From contig JAAZGD010000048.1 of NCBI GenBank assembly GCA_012511395.1, positions 1-12,130 on the forward strand: DNA of 12,130 bases. Reading direction: 5' to 3'. This document shows positions 6,773 through 12,130 of the stretch, piece by piece. The stretch comes from Clostridiales bacterium (GTDB lineage Bacteria > Bacillota > Clostridia > Peptostreptococcales > Anaerovoracaceae). Positions within the stretch are counted from its first letter, which is position 1; every line of letters starts with the position of its first letter. Made by a program: the position numbers and the translations under genes. The notes beneath the pieces are model-generated. The model was not told the origin of the DNA. It worked only from the letters and a program-made list of their open reading frames with translations, and made no database searches.

Positions 6773-8614
6773 TTACTTATACTGAGAGTCGTATAAGTTT
6801 TTGTAGAAACCATTAGCCTCAAGGAGCTCTTTATGAGTTCCTTTTTCTATTACATCCCCATCCTTCATTACAAGGATAATATCTGCGTCAACTATGGTGG
6901 ACAGCCTGTGAGCTATGATGAAGCTGGTCCTTCCCTTCATAAGCTCTGCCATTGCCCTTTGCACATTTTTCTCTGTCCTTGTATCTACAGAGCTTGTAGC
7001 CTCATCCAAAATAAGTATAGGTGAATCTGCAAGAAAGGCTCTTGCAAGAGTGAGAAGCTGTTTTTGACCTGCGCTGAGATTGCCTGCATCCTCCTGAACT
7101 ACCATTTTATAGCCTTTGGGCTGTGTCCTGATATAGTGATGTATATGGGCTGCCTTTGCAGCTTTCTTTATATCTTCTTTTGTAGCCGTGTCACAGCAGT
7201 AGCTTATATTTTCCTGAACAGTGCCTGAGAATAGCCAGTTGTCCTGAAGCACCATGCTGAAGCAGGAACGAAGGTCCCCCCTTTTCATATCCTTTATGTC
7301 AACGCCGTCAAGGAGAATTCTTCCTCCTTTAAGCTCGTAGAATCGTAGAAGCAGTTTTACAATGGTGGTTTTACCTGCTCCTGTAGGTCCTACTATTGCA
7401 ACTCTCTGACCTTGCTTAACAGAGAAGCTTAAATTCTTCATGAGAGGAGGCCTATTCTCCTCCTCCAAAGGATATGAAAAGGTAACGTTATCAAAGACAA
7501 TGTCTCCCTTTACATTTTCTTTAAGGATAACTTCAGGAGTATCAGAATCAGGCGCCTCATCCTCTTCGTTCAACACTTCAAACACTCTTTCTGAAGCTGC
7601 TGCCGTAGATTGAAGGACATTTGCAATGTTTGCAAGCTGCATGAGAGGCTGGTTAAAGGTTCTGATGTATTGCAGAAAAGCTTGAATGCTTCCTATGGTA
7701 ATCCTGCCGTTTACAGCCAGATAACCTCCTACTATACAGACCAGAACAAAACCGATATTCCCTACAAAGTTAATTAAGGGCATCATGGTGCCTGAATAAA
7801 ATTGAGATTTCCTCCCTGCCTTCTCCAGTTTGCCGTTTAATTCGTCGAAGGTTCTTTTTGCTTCCTCCTGGCCGTTAAAGGCCTTAACCACGATGTGGGC
7901 TGTAAACATTTCTTCTATATGACCGTTCACCTCTCCTAGGTACATCTGGTTATCCCTGAAGTGGCCTTGAGATCTCTTTACAATCATCTTAATGACAAAC
8001 ATGGATAAAGGTATGGTGATGAGGGCAATTAAAGTCATAAGGGGACTTATATAAATCATTAGAAGGAGAATCCCCACCACTGTTATAAGGCTTGTGACAA
8101 TTTGGGAGAGAGTCTGATTCAAGGTGGTATTTACAGTATCTATGTCGTTTGTGACTCTTGATAATATTTCCCCGTGAGTCTTTTTATCGAAGTATTCCAA
8201 AGGAAGTCTGTTAAGCTTTTCAGAAAGTTCGTTTCTCAATCTGTAGCTGACTCTTTGGGAAATACCTGCCATGACAAAACCTAGGAGAGCCGAGAACACG
8301 GAGGAAAGCCCATAAATTATAAGCAACAAAACAAGAAGTTTTATTAGAGCTGTAAAATCCATAGGCACATTATGAAGAACCGAATTTGCCACCACATCTG
8401 TGGCCTTCCCAAGAATAAGAGGGGAGATGACAGAAAAGGCAACTGAAAAGACTGTGGCCAGCGATGAGATAATCAACCGGCCCCTGTAAGGCCTTAGATA
8501 GCGCCACAAGGTTTTAATGGTACCTTTAAAGTCTTTGGCTTTTTCTCCGGGCATAAGGGCAGAAGCGGGGCCCCCACCGGGACCTTTTCCCGGCCTTATT
8601 TTAGGACCTGCCAT
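6773..8614 (-). CDS. Heterodimeric ABC exporter, subunit with canonical Walker B (TM288 / LmrD-like)
   Basis: A 613-residue half-transporter: six-helix exporter membrane domain, then one nucleotide-binding domain. Visible motifs are Walker A GPTGAGKT (409-416), signature LSAGQ (513-517), Walker B ILILDEATSSVD with catalytic Glu538, and switch His569. The signature has Ala for the first Gly of LSGGQ, while the catalytic Glu and His are intact, which is the pattern of the ATPase-competent subunit of asymmetric exporters. The start is set at 8614 rather than an earlier in-frame TTG at 8653 because AAGGAGGTG (8629-8621 on this strand) lies six bases before this ATG. The N-terminus is a Gly/Pro-rich basic leader. 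It overlaps the partner gene by 14 bases. Probable substrates are drugs, lipids or peptides; none is indicated. Its end lies three bases from the convergent + strand gene. Confidence 0.9.
   Translation of the reverse strand: MAGPKIRPGKGPGGGPASALMPGEKAKDFKGTIKTLWRYLRPYRGRLIISSLATVFSVAFSVISPLILGKATDVVANSVLHNVPMDFTALIKLLVLLLIIYGLSSVFSALLGFVMAGISQRVSYRLRNELSEKLNRLPLEYFDKKTHGEILSRVTNDIDTVNTTLNQTLSQIVTSLITVVGILLLMIYISPLMTLIALITIPLSMFVIKMIVKRSQGHFRDNQMYLGEVNGHIEEMFTAHIVVKAFNGQEEAKRTFDELNGKLEKAGRKSQFYSGTMMPLINFVGNIGFVLVCIVGGYLAVNGRITIGSIQAFLQYIRTFNQPLMQLANIANVLQSTAAASERVFEVLNEEDEAPDSDTPEVILKENVKGDIVFDNVTFSYPLEEENRPPLMKNLSFSVKQGQRVAIVGPTGAGKTTIVKLLLRFYELKGGRILLDGVDIKDMKRGDLRSCFSMVLQDNWLFSGTVQENISYCCDTATKEDIKKAAKAAHIHHYIRTQPKGYKMVVQEDAGNLSAGQKQLLTLARAFLADSPILILDEATSSVDTRTEKNVQRAMAELMKGRTSFIIAHRLSTIVDADIILVMKDGDVIEKGTHKELLEANGFYKNLYDSQYK
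6775..6802 (+). terminator. Possible intrinsic terminator of the + strand operon, embedded in the end of the convergent ABC gene
   Basis: ACTTATAC (6775-6782) and GTATAAGT (6791-6798) form a perfect 8-bp stem with an 8-base loop. The 3' arm ends in T, giving five consecutive T residues (6798-6802). It begins six bases after the stop of the HutD-like gene, the expected place for a terminator. The stem has only two G-C pairs, so it would be weak. In the other direction it has no T-run, so it does not serve the - strand operon. It also encodes the last residues of the ABC protein. Confidence 0.45.
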
Positions 8615-10352
8615 CAGCTTCACCTCCTTCCCCTTCAAGTTGTGAGGAAACAAGCTCCCTGTAAACGGAACATGTTTTAAGCAATTCCTTATGAGTTCCT
8701 ATACCTGAAATCTTTCCTTCATCAAGAACGATTATCTGATTGGCGTTTTTAACCGTGCTTATTCTTTGGGCTACTACAAAAACAGTTTTGCCTTTTTTGG
8801 CCTTAATGAAAGCTTCCCTTAAAGCTGCCTCTGTTTGGAAGTCAAGGGCGCTGAAGCTGTCGTCAAAAATATATATGGGAGCATCCTTATACAGAGCTCT
8901 TGCAATGCTGAGCCTCTGCCTTTGACCGCCTGATACATTGGTGCCTCCCTGATTTATGGGGCTTTCCACTCCTTCGGCCTTTTGGTCAACAAACTCCTTG
9001 GACTGACTTATTGTAATTGCCTCCTCAAGCTTGTGAGAATCTATAGAGGTGGCAGTGTAAGTTACATTGGATAGAACAGTTCCCTTCATAAGCAGATTTT
9101 TTTGAGGCACAAAGCTTATAAGGTCTCTTAAGTAATTTCTGGATAAGGTCTTAATGTCCACACCGTCAATCAATATCTTTCCGCCTGTTAAATCGTGAAA
9201 TCTTGGAAGGAGGTTTACAAGGGTGGATTTGCCTGAGCCTGTGCCGCCCACTATGGCTGTAAAGGTGTTGGGAGAGGCTTTAAAGGAAATGTTTGAAAGC
9301 ACATTTTCCTCAGCATCAGGGTATCTGAAGGAGGCCTTTTCAAAACGGACCTCACCCTTTGTATCTAAGGGGAGATGATTCTGTTCAGGCTCCGGCAAAT
9401 CTGTGATCATAAGATCCATTTTTAAAACTTCATTTATACGCTGTGCGGATACCATGGCTCTTGGTAGCATTATGAAAAACATGGTAAGGAATAAAAATGA
9501 CATTACCACGTGAGTTGCATATTGGATGAAGGCCATCATGTCGCCTACTGCAAGCTTGTTAACATCTATCAGCTTGGAGCCTGCATAGACTATGAGCACA
9601 GAGCCGTAGGACATGATAAGTGACATGACAGGCATCATAAGGGACATGAGTCTGTTTACGAAAAGATTGGTATTCATCAGCGCTTTGTTGGCTTCCTCAA
9701 ATCTTTCCTCTTCCCGCTTTTCCCGTAAAAAAGCTCTTATGACCAGCATCCCCTTTAATCGCTCTGATATAATTAGGTTGATTCTGTCCATAAGCTTTTG
9801 AAGCATTCTGAACTTGGGCATGGAGAGAGCCACTGATAAAAAGACGAAAAACAAAAGGGATACCAAGGTAATAACTATGGTCCAGGTCAAGTCGTGGCTT
9901 GTTCTTATGGCCATAATAAGAGCGCCTATTCCCATGGCAGGTGCAAAGAACCCCATTCTGAGAATCATAAGTGATGCGTTTTGTACTTGAAGTACGTCGT
10001 TGGTTGCTCTTGTTATTAAGGAGGCAGTAGTGAAAAGCTCCATTTCTCCGCTGTCAAAGGAAGAGACCTTGGAAAAAATAGAGGCTCTAAGCCTGGCGGC
10101 TCCTTTTGCAGATATGTTGGAGGCAAGAAAGCTTACGGTGATTGCAATGGTTGCAACTAAAAAGGATAAAAGCAACATTAAAATACCTGTTTCATAAATT
10201 ACGCTTTGATTTTGCTTTACTATGCCTTCATTTATTATTTGAGCCATAAACTTGGGAAGCTCCAATTGAAGCATTGCCTGAAGAATTATAAGGCCGCCTG
10301 TTGTTATAATAATTGGGAAAAAAGGAATATATATCCTGAGTATGCTTTTCAT
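8601..10352 (-). CDS. Heterodimeric ABC exporter, subunit with degenerate ATPase residues (TM287 / LmrC-like)
   Basis: A 583-residue half-transporter with an N-terminal six-helix membrane domain and a C-terminal nucleotide-binding domain. Visible motifs are Walker A GGTGSGKS (369-376), a full signature VSGGQ (473-477), Walker B IYIFDD with Asp498 where the catalytic Glu normally sits, and Gln529 in place of the switch-loop His (VAQRIST). These substitutions mark the subunit that forms the non-hydrolysing site while donating its intact signature to the partner's active site. The membrane domain begins almost at residue 1, as in homologues, so ATG 10352 is well placed, yet no SD precedes it. 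It is the first gene of the two-gene operon, and its final codons contain the ribosome site of its partner. Confidence 0.9.
   Translation of the reverse strand: MKSILRIYIPFFPIIITTGGLIILQAMLQLELPKFMAQIINEGIVKQNQSVIYETGILMLLLSFLVATIAITVSFLASNISAKGAARLRASIFSKVSSFDSGEMELFTTASLITRATNDVLQVQNASLMILRMGFFAPAMGIGALIMAIRTSHDLTWTIVITLVSLLFFVFLSVALSMPKFRMLQKLMDRINLIISERLKGMLVIRAFLREKREEERFEEANKALMNTNLFVNRLMSLMMPVMSLIMSYGSVLIVYAGSKLIDVNKLAVGDMMAFIQYATHVVMSFLFLTMFFIMLPRAMVSAQRINEVLKMDLMITDLPEPEQNHLPLDTKGEVRFEKASFRYPDAEENVLSNISFKASPNTFTAIVGGTGSGKSTLVNLLPRFHDLTGGKILIDGVDIKTLSRNYLRDLISFVPQKNLLMKGTVLSNVTYTATSIDSHKLEEAITISQSKEFVDQKAEGVESPINQGGTNVSGGQRQRLSIARALYKDAPIYIFDDSFSALDFQTEAALREAFIKAKKGKTVFVVAQRISTVKNANQIIVLDEGKISGIGTHKELLKTCSVYRELVSSQLEGEGGEADGRS
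8621..8629 (-). promoter_or_regulatory. Strong Shine-Dalgarno site fixing the start of the second ABC subunit
   Basis: Read on the - strand this is AAGGAGGTG, nearly the full complement of the 16S rRNA 3' end, followed by AAGCTG and ATG at 8614. It lies within the last codons of the first ABC gene, so the second subunit is initiated independently and strongly while still coupled to its partner. It argues against the longer TTG start at 8653. Confidence 0.8.
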
Positions 10353-10359
10353 AAATGGA

Positions 10360-10388
10360 ATTATACCACAAAACCATACCTTGAAAAC
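10360..10388 (-). promoter_or_regulatory. Promoter of the ABC exporter operon, apparently giving a leaderless transcript
   Basis: On the - strand, TGGTATAAT (10368-10360) is a perfect extended -10 element. The upstream -35 candidate is weak: TTTTCA at 10387-10382 with a 16-bp spacer. Counting seven bases from the last T of the -10 places transcription start at about 10353, one base before the ATG at 10352. No purine-rich ribosome site exists in the seven intervening bases TCCATTT. The geometry therefore predicts an mRNA that begins at or beside the start codon. Confidence 0.6.
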
Positions 10389-10404
10389 TTGATTATGGTA
10401 TAAT
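10376..10404 (+). promoter_or_regulatory. Promoter of metG (extended -10)
   Basis: TGGTATAAT at 10396-10404 is a perfect extended -10. The -35 region at 17-bp spacing (ATACCT, 10376-10381) is poor, which the TGN extension can offset; TTGAAA at 10381-10386 is only 12 bp away and too close. Predicted transcription start is about 10411, giving a leader of about 31 bases with no room for a T-box or other riboswitch. Confidence 0.6.
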
Positions 10405-10427
10405 ACCTTCTGTAACTACTTAAAGAA

Positions 10428-10433
10428 GAGAGG
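10428..10433 (+). promoter_or_regulatory. Ribosome binding site of metG
   Basis: GAGAGG ends eight bases before the ATG at 10442 and supports that start. The leader between the predicted transcription start and this site is short and shows no attenuator hairpin. Confidence 0.6.
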
Positions 10434-10441
10434 AAAAAGAA

Positions 10442-12130
10442 ATGTCGGGGAAGAAAGGAACTTACTATATCAGCACTCCCATATATTATCCCAGCGATAA
10501 TCTTCATATTGGCCACACCTACTGTACGGTGATGGCTGATGCCATGGCGCGTTTTAAGAGACTTTCAGGTTACGATGTTCACTTTCTTACAGGGACAGAT
10601 GAACATGGTCAGAAAATCCAGCAGATAGCAGAGAAGGCAGGGCTTGAGCCAAAGGAATATGTGGACAGGATTGTAGGAAACATTAAAGAGCTTTGGAAGA
10701 CCATGGAGATTTCTTATGATGACTTCATAAGGACTACAGAGGAAAGACATGTGAAGAGAGTTCAGGCCATTTTCATGAAGATGTATGAAAAGGGGGATAT
10801 ATATAAAGGCTCCTATGAAGGCCTTTACTGTACTCCCTGTGAAAGCTTCTGGACTGAGAGTCAGCTTGTGGACGGCTGTTGCCCTGACTGCGGCAGACCT
10901 GTGGAGGAGGCCAGCGAGGAGGCATACTTTTTCCGCCTTTCCGACTATGCTCCCAGGTTGTTGGAGCTTTTTGAAAAAAATCCCGATTTCTTAAAGCCTG
11001 ATACAAGAAGAAATGAAATGATTGCTTTTGTAGAGCATGGCTTGGAGGATTTATGTGTAAGCCGCTCCTCCTTTAATTGGGGGATTCCTGTGCCCATTGA
11101 TGACAAGCACGTTATTTATGTTTGGCTTGATGCGCTGTCAAACTACATAACTGCCCTTGGCTATCCTGATGATCCTATAGAATACAATAGGTATTGGCCT
11201 GCCAATGTGCACCTTGTGGGAAAAGAGATAGTGAGATTTCACTCCATTATCTGGCCTGCCATGCTTATGTCCATAGATGAACCTTTGCCAAAGCAGGTGT
11301 TAGGCCATGGATGGCTTCTTCTTGAAGGCGGAAAGATGAGTAAAAGCAAAGGCAATGTGGTGGACCCCGTAAAGCTGATTCAGCGCTATGGAATAGATGC
11401 TCTTAAGTATTTTCTGTTACGTGAATATACCTTTGGACAGGACGGGCTTTTCACAAACGAGGTGCTTATAAAAAGAATCAATTTCGATTTGGCCAATGAT
11501 TTAGGCAACCTTGTTTCAAGGACTGTTACCATGATAGGCAAATACCTGGATTATGTAGTCCCTGAAAAAGCAAAGGAAGATGAGTTGACAGCTCTGGAAA
11601 AAGATTTGAGAAACATGGCTTTATCCTGCGCCGACAAGGTTGAGGACCATATGGACAGGTTTGAGTTTAATTTGGCTTTAGCTGAAATATGGCATGTGGT
11701 TGGAAGGGCCAACAAGTACATTGATGAAACTACTCCTTGGGTTCTTGCAAGAGATGAAAAGAATAAGAGGAAGCTTGAGATAGTTCTCTCCCATCTTGCA
11801 GAAGTAATCAGGATAGTTTCAGTTTTAATATTTCCTTTTATGCATACTACAACTATGAATATAAGAGGGCAGCTTGGGATGTCAGAGGAGGAACCTCTTT
11901 GGGAGGAAGCCTTTGTTTTTGACAAGCTTGAAGGCACAAAGGTTAACAGAGGCGAAGTGCTGTTTCCAAGAATAGAGATTGAAAAGGAATTGTCAGAGCT
12001 TGAAAGCCTTAAGGCAGAGGAAGGGAACATTCCCATAGAGCTTAAGGAACCCATAGAATACGATGTGTTTGATAAAATAGACTTCAGAGTAGGCACTATA
12101 TTGGATGCAAAGAGATGCTCTGATGCAGAT
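10442..12130 (+). CDS. metG: Methionyl-tRNA synthetase, 3' end outside window
   Basis: This class I aminoacyl-tRNA synthetase attaches methionine to tRNA-Met in the cytosol for initiation and elongation. The frame is open for 563 residues up to the window end. The HIGH motif is at 22-25, in the nucleotide-binding fold that starts at the N-terminus (YYISTPIYYPSDNLHIGH). Zinc-knuckle cysteines are Cys130, Cys133, Cys147 and Cys150, with an extra Cys146. KMSKS is at 298-302. Residues around 547 (DFRVGTI) open the C-terminal tRNA-binding OB-fold domain, so this is the long, dimer-forming bacterial type, and roughly 90-100 residues should lie beyond the edge. All catalytic motifs are intact. It is transcribed away from the ABC operon from a shared promoter region, and no T-box leader is present. 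Confidence 0.97.
   Translation, partial: MSGKKGTYYISTPIYYPSDNLHIGHTYCTVMADAMARFKRLSGYDVHFLTGTDEHGQKIQQIAEKAGLEPKEYVDRIVGNIKELWKTMEISYDDFIRTTEERHVKRVQAIFMKMYEKGDIYKGSYEGLYCTPCESFWTESQLVDGCCPDCGRPVEEASEEAYFFRLSDYAPRLLELFEKNPDFLKPDTRRNEMIAFVEHGLEDLCVSRSSFNWGIPVPIDDKHVIYVWLDALSNYITALGYPDDPIEYNRYWPANVHLVGKEIVRFHSIIWPAMLMSIDEPLPKQVLGHGWLLLEGGKMSKSKGNVVDPVKLIQRYGIDALKYFLLREYTFGQDGLFTNEVLIKRINFDLANDLGNLVSRTVTMIGKYLDYVVPEKAKEDELTALEKDLRNMALSCADKVEDHMDRFEFNLALAEIWHVVGRANKYIDETTPWVLARDEKNKRKLEIVLSHLAEVIRIVSVLIFPFMHTTTMNIRGQLGMSEEEPLWEEAFVFDKLEGTKVNRGEVLFPRIEIEKELSELESLKAEEGNIPIELKEPIEYDVFDKIDFRVGTILDAKRCSDAD

Larger units (their letters stand above)
10360..10404. repeat. 9-bp inverted repeat carrying the two divergent -10 boxes
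   Basis: ATTATACCA (10360-10368) and TGGTATAAT (10396-10404) are exact reverse complements with 27 bases between them. Each arm is the extended -10 of one of the divergent promoters, so part of the symmetry comes from promoter function. A 7-bp direct repeat ATACCTT also occurs (10376-10382 and 10403-10409). The spacing is too small for two polymerases to bind at once. Confidence 0.7.

Noticed and set aside
6764..6779. Small hairpin TAAGTA/TACTTA between the convergent stops, considered as a terminator for the - strand operon.
   Set aside because: It has only six weak pairs and no T-run on either strand, and it competes with the better hairpin at 6775-6798.
6731..6784. A short frame from ATG 6731, just after AAGGAG, overlapping the end of the HutD-like gene, which could be the stub of a lost downstream gene.
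   Set aside because: The AAGGAG touches the ATG with no spacing, the product is only 17 residues, and it runs into the convergent ABC gene and the hairpin. No similarity to any protein is apparent.
8615..8653. Longer N-terminus for the second ABC subunit from an in-frame TTG at 8653.
   Set aside because: It would extend the overlap with the first subunit to 53 bases, and the near-perfect SD at 8621-8629 points to ATG 8614.
10405..10441. Possible T-box or other amino-acid-responsive leader ahead of metG.
   Set aside because: Only about 31 bases separate the predicted transcription start from the ATG. There is no specifier stem, T-box sequence or terminator hairpin.
11551..12096. A 181-codon open frame on the - strand opposite metG.
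   Set aside because: It lies entirely within metG, whose motifs and frame are unambiguous. It is Ser/Leu-rich low-information sequence with no domain, as expected for an antisense shadow.

Overview
The window looks like chromosomal DNA of a Gram-positive anaerobe, most likely class Clostridia (Bacillota). The support is moderately AT-rich DNA with strong purine-rich Shine-Dalgarno (SD) sites, TTG and ATG starts, tightly packed co-directional genes, a CoA-acylating aldehyde dehydrogenase of fermentative type, a GltS-like symporter, a HutD/Ves-like protein and a heterodimeric ABC exporter. I cannot name a genus. There is no rRNA, tRNA, CRISPR array, insertion sequence or phage gene, and no gene-free stretch over 300 bases.

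Region 1 (1-6769, + strand) is one compact run of six genes. It opens with the C-terminal part of a CoA-acylating aldehyde dehydrogenase cut by the window edge. A stand-alone E2/CAT-fold acyltransferase-like protein follows, in which Glu stands where E2 enzymes have the catalytic His. Next come an AMP-forming acyl-CoA ligase (11-base overlap with the previous gene) and a PlsC-like acyltransferase with a C-terminal zinc ribbon, broken by an in-frame TAA. The run ends with a GltS-like symporter and a HutD/Ves-like cupin carrying two C-terminal membrane helices. The first four suggest acyl-group chemistry: activation to acyl-CoA, acyl transfer and acyl-CoA/aldehyde interconversion. The last two look like an amino-acid transport and sensing pair. 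A weak hairpin plus T-run at 6775-6802, inside the end of the convergent gene, may terminate the run.

Region 2 (6773-10352, - strand) is a two-gene operon for a heterodimeric ABC exporter of the TM287/288, LmrCD or BmrCD kind. The two subunits overlap by 14 bases. Their nucleotide-binding domains are complementary: one carries the degenerate Walker B and switch residues, the other the intact ones. The first gene has no SD, and a near-perfect extended -10 predicts a transcript starting at or one base before its ATG, so it may be leaderless.

Region 3 (10353-12130, + strand) has a divergent promoter region whose two extended -10 boxes form a 9-bp inverted repeat, followed by metG (methionyl-tRNA synthetase), cut by the right edge after 563 residues.

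Most of the window is understandable housekeeping or metabolism. The points most worth checking are the acyl-transfer gene set with its interrupted acyltransferase, the membrane-anchored HutD fusion, and the leaderless, mutually exclusive promoter arrangement of the exporter and metG.
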